A stretch of DNA of 64,000 bases from Agapetus fuscipes (Eukaryota; Arthropoda; Insecta; Trichoptera; Glossosomatidae). The notes beneath the pieces are model-generated. The model ran no database searches. It saw only the letters and a list, made by a program, of their open reading frames with translations, and was not told the DNA's origin. A program made the position numbers and the translations under genes. The DNA lies in assembly GCA_951799405.1 (NCBI GenBank), contig OX637340.1, positions 2,728,001 through 2,792,000 on the forward strand, written 5' to 3'. Shown piece by piece: positions 10,866-22,019 of the stretch (positions are counted from its first letter, which is position 1; every line of letters begins with the position of its first letter).

Positions 10866-11064
10866 AGTGTGGTGGTTTCCCAGTTCCCGGATCCCGGGAT
10901 GGGCTGGTTCTCATTTCTTGTGAAGGCTGAGTTCACCTTGCCGGTATTTATTTTGGGTTTGAAATATACACCGAAACGGGAAATCATTTCTGACACCCTC
11001 GGTGGGGATCGAACACTTGCTCTCGGCATGTAAGGCAAGCATTCTACCAACTGAGCTGTCGACC
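10866..11064 (-). mobile_element. tRNA-derived SINE, head H2 (second half of heterodimer)
   Basis: On the minus strand it begins CGGTCGACAGCTCAGTTGGT, a near-perfect tRNA A box, with a B-box-like GTTCGATCCCCACCG and then TCGGTGTATATTTCAAACCC. It directly follows an H1 SINE in the same orientation. Confidence 0.8.
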
Positions 11065-11262
11065 GTTACGAGCTTGGTCGTCGCTACAAAGTGCCAATTT
11101 TCAAGCAAGACCCAGTTGCTGTAAGGCTGGATGGACCTTTTGATTATCGGTCTTTGGTAAAGGTTTATGAATATTTCAACCCAGCGAATAGCAAATTTGA
11201 AGATATAAATGGTATATTTGTTGTGCTCTGCCGGGATTCGAACCCACAACCTTCCATTTGCA
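11065..11262 (-). mobile_element. tRNA-derived SINE, head H1 (first half of heterodimer)
   Basis: Minus-strand order is head (CGAACCCACAACCTTCCATT on the plus strand), then the ACCTTTACCAAAGACCGATA-like body, then CTACAAAGTGCCAATTTTCA on the plus strand. It fuses without spacer to H2 through GAGCTTGGTCGTCG/CGTAACGGTCGACAG. Confidence 0.8.
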
Positions 11263-11556
11263 ACTTTGCATTTGCAACTAATAACTAACGCAATTTTCTT
11301 GTCTATGAAATGTTGTGCTGAGGAATGAAAAATAATACCGAAGTTGTTTATGAAAACGAGTCCCAACAAAGATCTTCGGTTTTCCTGAAACACAACCCAA
11401 AAAATGATATTTGATCATTTTCAACAAAAAAAACGTGAAATTTAAAGCACTAGACAGCTGAGGATACTTCGAGCTGAAGCCGAATGTTATTGGAATTCAA
11501 GCCTTGCTATGGGCTGTAACGCCATCGCAAGAATAAATTCTTAGTTTAAGAATGCT

Positions 11557-11835
11557 AAATCTAAGCATTTGTACAAAAAGCTTCGTAAAAAGTGGCGTGT
11601 GGATCTATTCGCTTGACATCCAAAGTGAGCGGAAAAGAAGAAAATGCATGAAAAAGGTGATGGATATGAACGAATTGAAATAGGTACGTAAGTATAGGAA
11701 GAAATGTAGACAGCTCTGCAGAGGCTCTGGCCACCCCTTACGGAAAAGCGACAGAGTTACGGTAACAGTAAATCTAAGCATTTGTACAAAAAACTTCGCG
11801 AAAAGTGTCGTGTGGGTCGGTTCGCTTGGCATCCC
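11557..11835 (+). repeat. direct repeats flanking a LINE-B fragment
   Basis: Two ~66-bp direct repeats (11557-11622 and 11770-11835), both starting AAATCTAAGCATTTGTACAA, bracket 11623-11769. The bracketed part is a LINE-B C-terminus on the plus strand, ending TGCAGAGGCTCTGGCCACCC, with an in-frame stop. The repeats are too long for a normal LINE target duplication, so they probably arose by duplication. Confidence 0.65.
11623..11765 (+). pseudogene. LINE-B C-terminal fragment
   Basis: The plus strand encodes SERKRRKCMKKVMDMNELK, a stop, then RKKCRQLCRGSGHPLRKSDR. It is the same family as 24165-24430. Confidence 0.75.
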
Positions 11836-12073
11836 TTTCGAATGCAGCATTGTACCTCCTCCGCCCGTGTCTCAGTGGAAGTCGGATGATTCAACAGTTG
11901 CAGAGTCATTTGTCTTCATTAGTTTTCTATTGAGTTACAGCCGGTGGCTTAGTGTCGTTGAATGCCTCGCTTAATGGAAGTCTGCCTAATGAGTCGGCGT
12001 CCCAATTCCAGTTCCTCAAGCGCTTGGAAAAATCCTTGCCCGCCACTTTGTCTACAAGCATGTGTGTAAACAT

Positions 12074-12320
12074 CGCACGCTTAATAATAAAGAGAAATAA
12101 CTCGAAAATTGGGAAAATCGAGATTTTGTAATAAAACGCAAGAACAATGCGAGAAGAATAGGTAGAATGCGACAGCCGTTCAATTTGGACGAATATGACC
12201 GAGAAAAAATATCGGCCGCCTTTTTCATCCCATACAAGTTGTATTGGGTGTCTGAACTTTAAACGTGATTTCCCAACATTCTTGTTTTTTGAGTTATTGC
12301 TCTTTATTATTAAACGTGCG
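12074..12320. mobile_element. MITE-S copy 1, 4-bp TSD ACAT
   Basis: Inverted ends CGCACGCTTAATAATAAAGA and its counterpart (TTATTATTAAACGTGCG at the right end) bound 247 bp. ACAT flanks both sides (12070-12073, 12321-12324). A homologous copy lies at 47339-47590 in the opposite orientation. There is no coding capacity. A 4-bp duplication is compatible with Sola- or Ginger-like elements, but I cannot assign it. Confidence 0.85.
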
Positions 12321-12424
12321 ACATGTAAGACCTCGTGCAGTTTCTGTCCCAAGATTTTCAAATCTGATATTATTTTCTAAAATACTGTTATGATTTTATT
12401 TGGGTTCTTTTAATCAAACTGCAA

Positions 12425-12592
12425 TGTTGGAGTGAAGTTTTCCGGGATCTGTTGCCGTGGTCTGTGGGAGCTGGAGCTTCCGGACGTTTCGCCCATTTCT
12501 ACGATGGGCTTCTTCAGCGTGAAGTATGATGATGATGTAGATCTTGATGAGAACAACAGATCCCGGAAAACTTCACTCCAGCATCATCAGCC
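12425..12592. repeat. inverted junction of a Penelope-like/hammerhead element
   Basis: A 27-bp perfect inverted repeat (TGGAGTGAAGTTTTCCGGGA and seven more bases; reverse complement near 12563-12589) surrounds a hammerhead-like motif and a GATGATGATG stretch. Sequence between the first arm and the motif (GTTGCCGTGGTC) is shared with 25520-25600. Inverted or partial terminal repeats of this kind are common for Penelope-like elements; no RT or GIY-YIG coding region remains. Confidence 0.6.
12476..12524 (-). ncRNA. hammerhead ribozyme-like motif (subfamily 2)
   Basis: On the minus strand: stem I strand CTTCACG, core CTGAAGA, one extra A, stem II GCCCAT/ATGGGC with loop CGTAGAA, then GAA, a loopless stem III ACGT, and C at the cleavage position. 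The 3' stem I strand CGGAAG follows, pairing with the 5' strand if one A is bulged. This is the best subfamily-2 copy. Confidence 0.65.
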
Positions 12593-12639
12593 GGCCATGT
12601 AAGCCTAAAACTCTTATTCAAACTGCAATGTATTTATTT

Positions 12640-12850
12640 TTCAAGATTTATTTTACACAATGTCGGCTTACAATGTACTGATCACTTTTTTTAGTTTAGT
12701 TTATCGACTTCACGGCGCAATATTTCAATCGACCTGCCTTCTGTACCATTGCGGCTTGCTTATATAGGTACGAAAAGGACCATTCTTGCCTGTTCTAGAT
12801 TATTCTATAGTGGATTGTACCAGACCAGTCTAGTATCATATACTTAATCA
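12640..12850. repeat. possible solo-LTR relic
   Basis: This stretch resembles 44570-44800: TTTATTTTACAC near one end, and TTATATAGGTAC-AAA followed by TTCTTGC and ACCAGACC near the other. The general layout is like the LTR of the Gypsy element. I could not fix the ends or a target duplication. Confidence 0.3.
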
Positions 12851-13086
12851 TTATACGAGTACTAGAGGACACACACGCAAGTAAACCGCACGAAATCTAA
12901 CGTTCGTCACTATACTGCTACGAATGTGTGATTGTGTGTTGTAACTTGTGAAAGTGTGTATCACGATGTAGGTGTTTAAATAATTGAACTTGTATTTTTC
13001 AACGCATGTTCCAATTCCCGATGTTTCAAAAACCATCTTTTTGTCATGCCATAAGAGGGCCAAAGCTGTCTGTAGCGTTCGACTTT

Positions 13087-13335
13087 TCCTTGACTTATAG
13101 GTTGGTATAAGGCTAACCCCCATACCATAAAAATTGTTGCACTTTGCCAATTTCACCCCCGTTTCAGGGAAGGCCGGCAAAAGTTGCAGGGCTTATGTTC
13201 ATTTGAGGATTTTAATTTGTAAGTACACATTCAGCATTTCTAAACGCGTATTTACACGTCTTTGTTTGTGGGCATGCATTTGAGTGCTTTAAATGTTAAT
13301 ATATCCTCGCAACTTAGATTATAGATATACATCTG
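13087..13335 (+). mobile_element. LINE-A tail
   Basis: Starts CCTTGACTTATAGGTTGG, ends TCGCAACTTAGATTATAGAT. A diverged SINE tail T2 (AAGTGTCATAGATTCCTAGA) follows directly at 13337-13410. Confidence 0.85.
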
Positions 13336-13336
13336 A

Positions 13337-13410
13337 GGCACTAAAACAAGTGTCATAGATTCCTAGAGTCTCTGAAATCTAAGAAGTCTCCGGCACAAGA
13401 TTTCATAAAA
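13337..13410 (+). mobile_element. SINE tail T2 fragment
   Basis: Contains GTGTCATAGATTCCTAGAGT and CTAAGAAGTCTCCGGCACA, the tail also seen at 34255-34320 and 47035-47135. Confidence 0.6.
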
Positions 13411-14006
13411 AAAACTTCTTATTAAAGATTCTGTATTAAAGGTCAACCTTTTTGCCAAATTTCATGAAATTCTAAGGTGGCATCGTTTATACCCTGTGAT
13501 GATTTCACGTAGAATGACCTACCAATGAAAAATTATCTACTCAAAAAAAAACTCATTTATTATAAAATTAAATTTAATTTAATTTTATAAATTTAAACAT
13601 TACGTACGCCTATGTTTTTTATTCGAAACTATATTTTTCAGATTACACTCCAGGGGGGTAATTTTTTTCATTTTTCTCATTCCCTGCTCTGTCACTTAGT
13701 AATGCCAGCTAATGCCACAATTCTGCGCGACAGTGTTGTAGTGTTACCTGAAACTTGAGATGTGACATGAGAGTTTTAATGACTCCCCATCTCATTTGGC
13801 GCGTCAACTTTCCGGCCCAGCGCGTAAAGTGGGCGTACATAATGCAATTTAACTTTACCTCTGCGACATTCCGATGGGAACTTACATTTGATTACTTTTG
13901 CACATTCACTTTCACGAGTGCAAAACTTGCGTGGAAATTTCAATATTGTATGAAGCTATGAATGTTGATTGCGGCCTACAACAAAGTTCCGTTTGTAACG
14001 TTGTAT

Positions 14007-14127
14007 GTCTAAATCTAAGTTGCAAAGGCATGTTAACATTTAAGATTCATATTTAATTTATACCCATAAACAGACATGTGTAAATTCGTGATCACAGATT
14101 CCGCATGTGTACTCACAAAATATACAT
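14007..14127 (-). mobile_element. LINE-A tail, 3' half
   Basis: On the plus strand AATCTAAGTTGCAAAGGCAT starts the copy, which breaks off at CACAAAATATAC, before the conserved CCTTGACTTATAGG end. Confidence 0.7.
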
Positions 14128-14129
14128 AT

Positions 14130-15055
14130 TAAAATATCTGAAAATTATTTTTAAAGTTTCAATCTTTCGTTTTATGGTCCGATATTTAAGCACGAGGCTG
14201 ACAAATCTTTTTGTGACGTTTTATGCGTACCATTTTTTTTTTCGTAGACCTCAAACCAACCCCTATTTCAATATGTTTGTAAAATACACTCATCTATCGA
14301 CATGTCTTGGACACTGAATGTTTATTGTATTAAAATAGAGTTCTTGGACAGATCGCACAAAATCAATTACCGTAGTCCAAAATAGATTGATTATTTGAAA
14401 TTGGAAGAAAATTTTACAGGGACTGCTATTTTACTGAAAAAACATTACCTATAAAATAATTTTATTTTGTCCTATGCAAAACCAATATCAATCACCTTTC
14501 AGTGTCTCAAAACAAAGACAACGCAACACAGCTCTACGCAGCTAACAACCTTGCTACATAGGATCAGGACATAAACTGCCACATCACGAACACAAATGTC
14601 ATAGACCCCTAGAGTCTCTGGAACATCGGGAGTTTCCCACATAGGATTCTGTAAAAATAAATACAATGCTCTTTCAGCCCTCTAACATATTGTTTATTTA
14701 TACATTTGACCTCGCACTCAGTTTGTACCTGGCAGTGTATTTAGGTAAGCGTTAGCGATAGCCAGTATTTAATAGTCAATCGTGATTACATTTTTTTAAT
14801 ATCCCATATTACAGCTTATCAGTACTCAGAGTAAAAAACATTACGTTTTAACTCAACTTAATCAAAATTTGAAGAAACTAAAACACCAACTAGAAGCGCT
14901 GTTTCAGTTTACATATTTTTTAATAAACGTTGTGGTTTGAGTTTTCAGGTGATGGTGAATACTTGGGGTGTAGGCTAAAACGCACGCGAGCTCTGGTACT
15001 GGCACAGCAATACATCATACCACTCTAGTAAAGCGAAATTGATTATTAACACATT
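14130..15055. other. mostly unassigned; T2 tail and hairpin-repeat relics
   Basis: 14585-14655 holds a T2 SINE tail (TGTCATAGACCCCTAGAGTC). 14880-14965 resembles the hairpin repeats (ACTAGAAGCGCTGTTTCAGT). No gene was recognised. Confidence 0.4.
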
Positions 15056-15062
15056 ATTAAAA

Positions 15063-15322
15063 TAGAAAAGGTCGGGGTTATAGCCGCGTGGGCCAAGAGG
15101 GCTGATCTTTCTAGCGTGTTTCGAATGGAACAACGTTGGTTCGATCCCCGCTTGGGTCACTTGACTTTAACTTTGACCCTGGTTCAACAGATGTTATTGG
15201 GTACTTATTATTTAATAATTCATTAATAATAAACAATAATGAATTATTAAATGATGATATTAATACCTGTTTCTGGCCAGGCAGAATAGGTTGGTGAATT
15301 GCATTCCTCTTCACAAATCTAT

Positions 15323-15403
<81 letters not shown>
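15063..15403 (+). mobile_element. tRNA-derived SINE, head H3, with A74 tail
   Basis: A tRNA-like head (ATAGCCGCGTGGGCCAAGAG; B-box GGTTCGATCCCCG at 15138-15150) is followed by a body with TTTGACCCTGGTTCAACAGA. The conserved 3' block CTGGCCAGGCAGAATAGGTT precedes an uninterrupted A run from 15330 to 15403. A (TA)n stretch follows. The long clean poly(A) suggests a young insertion. Confidence 0.85.
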
Positions 15404-15415
<12 letters not shown>

Positions 15416-15880
15416 ATACTTTAACTCAGTATGGAAAATTTCTAGAATTAACTGCGCCTGAAAAGTGGAAATCTTAAATTTCTGAACGAGATTAGACGCG
15501 GTTTTTATAATGAAAACCAAAATTTGTCATTATTATCTTGAAACAGGATTTTGACCATGACTAAGAGTTAGTAAAATAAAATATAATAAAAAATAGTATT
15601 TAAATATAATGTGGATCGGAAGAAAATTATTCAATTCATCCGGAAGAAGATATACCTACATTGAAACTATGACAACTTAGTTAAATAAAAAATTGGCCTA
15701 GTGAACCTGTTGGCCAATTATGGAGTATCAAATAGCTGGTGGCGATTAGGGCTAGGGAATGCTTAATAGGCCTAGGAGCCTGCCTGTAGGGTAGGGATGA
15801 AAATAAAGTAGTCCTCTTGGGCCAAAATCCGTCTGGCAAATGATCTGACTTTCCTTCAACCAAACAGCGAAATGTCTAAT
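15404..15880. other. unassigned
   Basis: AT-rich; no gene or element recognised. 15700-15860 is less AT-rich and may be LINE-derived, as it precedes an RTE-like tail, but I cannot align it. Confidence 0.4.
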
Positions 15881-15884
15881 TTAA

Positions 15885-15975
15885 AAAAAAAAACAGCTGA
15901 ACCCAACAGCCGATTAAAAGGCACGGAGAAGATTGAAAAGGCCTACGTCCAGGAGTGGGTTGAGGAAAATAAATA
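15885..15975 (+). pseudogene. RTE-like LINE 3' fragment
   Basis: Plus strand reads GCCTACGTCCAGGAGTGGGT, coding for A-Y-V-Q-E-W-V, the end of many insect RTE RT frames. A related piece lies at 53435-53560 on the minus strand. Confidence 0.6.
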
Positions 15976-15979
15976 TACC

Positions 15980-18900
15980 TGCTAATTAAGTATGACATAA
16001 ATAACTCCTTCAAATATTTTTTTATTTTGAAATAAAATATTTGGCCGAGTTTAGCCATTCTGTTGGTAGGTGCTGAGTTTTGAAAGAATCATCCAAATAA
16101 TGTCTGCAACACTGTTTTACCATTGTTCATAATATTTATTCAAGACATTAAGTCTCAGTGGATGAACGCAAGCGGACATGTTGCTAGCACAAAGGTTCAA
16201 GAGAGAGAGACGGGATAGGATACAGCTGCTGTCAAACACACTGATATGAAGTTGGCAGCAAAAACCACCATAGACAGGAATACGAATGCATCTTGGTAGG
16301 TATGTTAACATTATTTAATGTTAAATTCTTATCAAGATTATTGTATTAACCTAAATGAAAATCCTAACAGCTTTATATTATTTTTCACTCTTTTATATAT
16401 GAGCCGTATAGAGTACGCACACACTTTCGGTTTCCTTGTGCGCCGTGATTTTTCCTTATTTCCCACGACATTTCCAATTACTCATTGCGTCTGTTTATTG
16501 CCATATCATACGCGAAGGTTAACGAAAAAAAAACTATATTATATATTTATCCCTGTGCACGTCTCGCTCCCTCCTCCGTCTAGGCCGGTTGTTAGAGCGA
16601 GACATCATTATTACGGCGGTCCTTCATCTCTGCTCGAGTGTGTTTTATCGAATACGACGTAGTATCTACGAGCGGCCGAGTCTCGGTCCAAGGTTTTAAG
16701 TTCTCAAACTTTGCAGAACCCAATTAAGAGATCATTAACTCACCTACCACTTTTGTGATATCTCGAGTTAATTACATTTGGAAATCACCCGTTAAACCAG
16801 CCTCTCTCCATCTCGCTTTCTCGTTTTCAAGGCCTTCCAATACGCACATATTTATCATTTGTACTATTATTATCCACAAGGATATATTTTTATAGGTATT
16901 GCAGTGAAAATTACATATCGCTATCTTTCTATAACATTTATTCGTACTTAAGTTTTAGCTTATACAAGTGCAGTGATTACATGTTACTAGAGACCATACT
17001 GCTTACTGACTCTTCTACGTGTGTTACAGAGAGAAACGTTGCAAAATCTAACCATAAATTACAAAGTATCCCTACACTTTCTTTTTCACTATGAGGGTAG
17101 ATCTTACCTTAAACACTGTATAAATCTCGATACATTATGCTTATTTCTTTCGAATTATTTTCTTTCAACATCAAACCATTTTGCAAGAAATCTTACCATA
17201 CTGTTTTGTTTATTCTCTTAAAACGCCATTGAAATATTGACAGAGCATCTGAAGGCATACTTCAGTTCCCTCCATATTTTTATTCTTTACCTTATTCAAT
17301 AATCAGCCATTATAGTTCATAAAAAATATAATTTTTTTCTACGCAGATCTTTCTTTACCTGCCTTTTGTAAATTAAATTGCCAAAGGTACACAAAACATA
17401 TTGAAGCAACGTAAAAAAACATTTATTTCATCAACTAATTTCTTCTTGGTTTATCAGAAAAATATATATTAACATAAAAACTGAAAGAAAACTTACAATC
17501 ACAGAATTTTCCTCTTGTACAAAAAAAAAATGTTTTCCGGGACAATTCTTCATACAGAATTCATAAAAAATTGTTTTCATTATAAAGCTTCCCGTAATTC
17601 TATTGATTTATTATTCTTTTCACATACTTGAAAGGATTTATTGATATAAATAAACAGGACGAACGTCAACAAGATCTTTGGATGTGTTTTGTTGGTAAAC
17701 GAAGACACGCGATGAAGGTTGTTGAATGGTGCTACGTCAAGTTGTACTCGAAGACTGTATGACGTTGCAACACCTTGAGAGCTTTGAAAGTATAAAATAT
17801 TACTCAACCATTGCGTTTAACTGAAAATGTACGTCAACCTTAACGCTCTTTGTAACAGTTTCCATATATTATTATGTAAAACGCTACGGTTAAAGTTAAA
17901 CATAAATTTATACTTGGGGTACTGAGTTATCGTCTACGAGGTTATTGCGTAGCACCTTGTCGCCTACGCTGATGTTATTCTCTGCAGACTTAAGTCTACA
18001 ACATATGAGTCTTACGTAACCTTAGGGTGTACCTACATGTTTCATCAGTTCTATAAATAACACAGCATGGCTCGTAGCATACTAGACAAAGATAATGCAC
18101 GAGTAATAATAATATTGAATCTGTATTTATTTATTTTTGAGATTTTTGAAGCAAGAGAGAAAGCCTGTACAATAATACGCCACAACAATTTGCATAAAAA
18201 TGGAAAAATATTTATTTAACTGGCGTAGATACCCGGCGTGTTTCACTACGTCTTTCGGGCATGTGGAATCAATTTTTTTCCACAGCTAAGGGAAGTAGCC
18301 TTACGCAATACAATGCCGAAATAATGTTTGTAGTCTGATCGAGTATTAGGTATACTTCAACACGTCTCATTTCGAGGGTATTGTTAAACGTTTTCTGAAA
18401 AATTGACAAAAGATGAGTGGTTTAGCCAGGCATTTTGACGTTTTTTAGTATATATAAAAAATAACTCCTTTGAATAAAATCACTTTCAGGACTTTTATTT
18501 TAATTACTTTTCAGTATAAAAACATTGATTCTAGGATTTCATCTTCACATTTTCATGTCCATTATCTGTGTTCTATGACATTATTACTTCAAAAATATTT
18601 AATCCTGATAAAAAAAACGGCGTTGCCTATTACGGGTTATCGTAGCAATATGAATTTTCGCGTAAATTTTTGGTAACGTATTTTAAATACCAATTATAGT
18701 GACGTGTTGAGATGTCTCACAAGACTTAACACTGATTCGAGTGGAGATTTGTTACGCAGTAGATTATTGGGTGTGTCCCACTCGTCGCTCCTTCAAACAT
18801 TAGCTGAAAAACTCTACGTTAAAACTCAATCACAGCGTTCTACCAAAACGATTGCAAATAAAAACATCACCTCTAGAGAGCGTTTTATTTTTCTAGAACT

Positions 18901-19365
18901 CCCGGTTAAGCTTAAACTCAAAGTTGTATGCTCGGGGTACTAGCATTTCTTTATGCTTGACAAGCGGCCAGGGGGCGACACGAGAGGGATGGAGCTATCT
19001 AGCTTGAACGAAAGCGACAGGGAAGGCAATATAACAACACAGCCTTTACAAACATCAGGTGGTTGCTATGGAGACGCGTCCCACTTCCAGCTCCCCTCTC
19101 TGCGCACCCCTCACACCTCCTCTGGCCTATCATATTATTATCCCATGGAATCTCACAGGTTTTACTGTTTATAATATGTTTTGATCTTGGTTTTGACGTA
19201 ATCATTATTTTATAGAGCGAGACGTCCCCGCAAAGTTGTATTATATTTTCACAAGGTCATCCCGTTTTTTAACAGTAAATACATCTTCCTGTCCAATATT
19301 TCCCGCGAATTTCCCAAAAATGACCGATTGTTTTTATATGTATACTTAATGCTCAAAGTAAAATC
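15980..19365. other. unassigned low-copy stretch
   Basis: This is the longest part with little recognisable repeat. Diverged hairpin-repeat pieces appear at 17800-17950 and 18700-18945 (AAAACTCAATCACAGCG, ACTTGGGGTACTGAG). A GC-richer patch at 18953-19170 contains GGTTGCTATGGAGAC. Open frames in the region are short, and none shows a motif or plausible splice structure that I can support. If a host regulatory element or a gene with short exons is present, it is most likely here. Confidence 0.35.
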
Positions 19366-19369
19366 TATC

Positions 19370-19625
19370 TATAATCTAATCTATAATCTAAGCTGCAAGG
19401 ATATGTAAGCATTTAAGGGTCATATGAAATGCATGCCCACAGACAGGCACATGTAGGTTCGCGCCTACACATTCTGCATGTGTGCATACAAATAAAGAAA
19501 ACCTCACATGGACATAAGCCTTGCAACTCCTGCCGCCGTTCCCTGAACCGGGGTGGCATTGGCAAAAGTGAACCGATTTTTACAGCACGGGTGGTCAGCC
19601 TCGTACCAACCTATCAGTCAAGGAG
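19370..19625 (-). mobile_element. LINE-A tail
   Basis: Full-length tail on the minus strand, with TAATCTAATCTATAATCTAA on the plus strand as the microsatellite end. It is a diverged subgroup shared with 26455-26700 (GCATGCCCACAGACAGGCAC here). Confidence 0.85.
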
Positions 19626-19744
19626 CTAAGATTGACATTAATATAAAATGTGTGCGTGTTTATTGATTATTTATTTTAAAAATGTTGTCACAAACCATAT
19701 TTAAAAAATAACGTTTTCTCCACATTGTTTTGTCTTTTTTTAAT

Positions 19745-19853
19745 GACTAATCAGCTGTTGACTTGCGGCCATCTTGGATTGACAGGTCTTCATACAAATA
19801 TTACCGATATTCGGTAGGTAAGAATTACCGTGGTGATGAGACTTCCAGCCCTG
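19745..19853 (+). mobile_element. foldback MITE-F, half copy
   Basis: Holds the centre and right arm of the family at 24856-25133 and 43176-43345: TGGCCGCAAG-type centre (minus strand), then GTCTTCATACAAATATTACC and GATGAGACTTCCAGCCC. Confidence 0.75.
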
Positions 19854-19859
19854 GTCAAA

Positions 19860-20375
19860 TAATATGACAAGAAAGATTTTTTTTTTTAATTCTAGAGTTA
19901 GTGCATTCACAGAGTGAAAATTAATTGTATTTTTATTTAAAAAACTTTGTTAAAACATAGTTTAACAATATGTTTTAAAAAAAGTTTTTTTAAAGATTTT
20001 TTTTTTATAATATGTGACTCAAAGGACAAAGGCGGTGGTCAAGGATTTTTTTTAAATGCAGATAAATGTATGCAAACACGGAAATCACAAATACTCATTA
20101 TTTCTATGTATGTATTTCATTACCGAAGAAAATACTAGATTGTTGACTTTGGTTCTACACGACTCAATGTGTTCATTAGATTTTGTGTATATTACGTCGC
20201 ATTTCTGTATTTCTTGGAAATGTTTATGTCTCTTTGATTTCTTTCCATTGACACATTTTTTCGCATCATATTTTCACACATTTTCAATATTTATAAACAA
20301 ACAGCTTTTCGTAAATGTGTATCAAGTAAATACGCATCACAAATGGGGCAACAAAAAGTATATTTTTTTTAAATA
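19860..20375. other. unassigned
   Basis: AT-rich with several T runs; no gene or element recognised. Confidence 0.4.
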
Positions 20376-20377
20376 AA

Positions 20378-20512
20378 TAATTGGTGTTTATTTCAAACCC
20401 CAAAATAAAATACCGGCAAGGTTTAATCAGCCTTCACAAGAAATGAGTACCACTTCCCTCGGGAGCTGGAAAATCCCAACTTCAACTTTTTTTGTCCTAA
20501 AGGCGCTTACGC
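20378..20512 (+). mobile_element. SINE H2 body, left piece of interrupted copy
   Basis: Contains TTTCAAACCCCAAAATAAAA and CTCGGGAGCTGGAAAATCCC from the H2 body. The rest resumes at 20848-20955 after MITE-X and H3 sequences. Confidence 0.75.
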
Positions 20513-20577
20513 GACCAATAAATGCTTTTATTTTTGTAATTTTAGAGCTGTTTTGATTTTAACGATATGATAAAAAT
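20494..20577 (+). mobile_element. MITE-X fragment
   Basis: Shares TTTTTGTCCTAAAGGCGCTT and GCTGTTTTGATTTTAACGAT with 4826-5224 and 52548-52936. Confidence 0.65.
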
Positions 20578-20842
20578 CGTTCGGTGTTATGGCCGAGGGG
20601 GCCAAGTGGGCTGATCTTTCTAGCGTGTTTGGAATAGAACAACGTTGGTTCGATCCCCGACTGGGTCATATGACCATAACTTTGACCCTGGTTCAACAGA
20701 TGTTATTGGGTAGTTATTAATTAATAATTCATTAAAATACATTATAAAGAATTTATTAATTGATTACATTAAAACCTGTTTCTGGCCAGGCAGAATAGGT
20801 TGGTGAATTGCATTCCTCTTCAAAAATCTATTTTTTTTAAAT
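20578..20842 (+). mobile_element. tRNA-derived SINE, head H3
   Basis: Full-length: head with GGTTCGATCCCCGACTGGGT, body with GACCCTGGTTCAACAGATGT, end CTGGCCAGGCAGAATAGGTT, with a short T8A3 tail. Confidence 0.85.
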
Positions 20843-20847
20843 GGCCC

Positions 20848-20955
20848 CCTTACCTGTAAAAATAAATAGATTCAACTTGCCACGTGCGACCCCTTCGGGG
20901 ATAACGCGGCAAGAAGTTACACTATATGTGTAGCTTAGTTGCGTTGCGTTTGCGT
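20848..20955 (+). mobile_element. SINE tail T-B, right piece of interrupted copy
   Basis: Contains GCGACCCCTTCGGGGATAAC and ACACTATATGTGTAGCTTAG, the T-B tail of H2 SINEs. Confidence 0.8.
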
Positions 20956-21282
20956 GGTAAAAGGTCCAAAAAAATCAAAAGGTGGTGACAGAGGTTTTTT
21001 ATTTACTTTACAAGCAGCCTAAGGGCAAAGGTCATATGTCGTCATTTATGTATACTTCTAAAAGCAAAAAGCTGTACTGTATATTTTTATAGATTCTTCC
21101 AGACCGACCATTTTGAAAGTGAGATATTCAGTTACGCACCTGCCCTCGGAGAAAACTTGATACTGTCAACAAAATAAACCCCTATGTACAACGCCATTGT
21201 GATTTCTAAGAAATAATTTTTTAATGAAAGTGCTAGGGAAAAGGAAAAAGAATGTGATGTTCAGAAAACGTATGTGGCTGGA

Positions 21283-21365
21283 GTTATGGCAGAGTGGACT
21301 AGGCGGTGGTAGTCATAGCGCATGTTTTAAATTAGACAGCGCCGGTTTAATCCTCGTCATTGGAG
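21283..21365 (+). mobile_element. degenerate tRNA-like SINE head, fourth type
   Basis: A-box-like TTATGGCAGAGTGGACTAGG and a B-box-like GGTTTAATCCTCG about 50 bases later. It occurs once here, so family status is uncertain. Confidence 0.35.
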
Positions 21366-21385
21366 TGTTACAAATTTAATATTTT

Positions 21386-21560
21386 CAAATCTAAATCAAG
21401 TTGCAAAAATATAAATTTGAGATTCACAATAAATGCATTCCCACAAGCGGACTCGTGTAAATTCGCGCTAACACATGCCGCATGTGGATGTGCAATATAA
21501 AAACTCAATCTCAAATGAACATAGCAACAAGCAACTCTTGCCGACCTTCCCTGAAACAGG
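21386..21560 (-). mobile_element. LINE-A tail, 5' end missing
   Basis: Plus strand AAATCAAGTTGCAAAAATAT to CTTCCCTGAAACAGGG; the CCTTGACTTATAGG end is absent. Confidence 0.75.
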
Positions 21561-21564
21561 GAAA

Positions 21565-22015
21565 AATAAAAGAAGAATTATCAATTGATTAACTGTATAC
21601 TAGTTTCCTGGCACAAATAATTTGGTAATTTGCGTTCATTATTGCAACACAAATTTCTTAAAATATTATAAGGCTAATTTCAGGAATTTGTGGTTTATTA
21701 CGTCCGCTTGATCTACGCAAATTAAAAACAAATGTAGAAATATTATCGATGGGTATTTTCCGTTGTTAAAAATATATTTCTTTTATTTTGCTAAATTTGA
21801 ATACGTGTTGTCTTTTTGTTTCAGGTAAGAAATGGATCTGGCTTCTTTTTCGTCTTTTGACTTTTCATCATGTAAGTAAATCTTTTTTCTTTTTTTTTCG
21901 GTTCATAGTCGTATTGATCAATCGAAGAAAACAAATACTCGTATACAGCTCCACAAAGTATACTCAAGTATAAATTCATTGGCTTCATTTTTTTTTAGTA
22001 AACTGATGTAAAGTA
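21565..22015. other. unassigned
   Basis: AT-rich; no gene or element recognised. Confidence 0.4.
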
Positions 22016-22019
22016 TATT

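Noticed and set aside
12585..12600. A second CUGAUGA (GGCTGATGATGCTGG, minus strand) near the 12.5 kb hammerhead
   Set aside because: No GAAA or stem II follows at the right distance.
15311..15520. Open frame with a long Phe run
   Set aside because: It is the complement of the A74 SINE tail.
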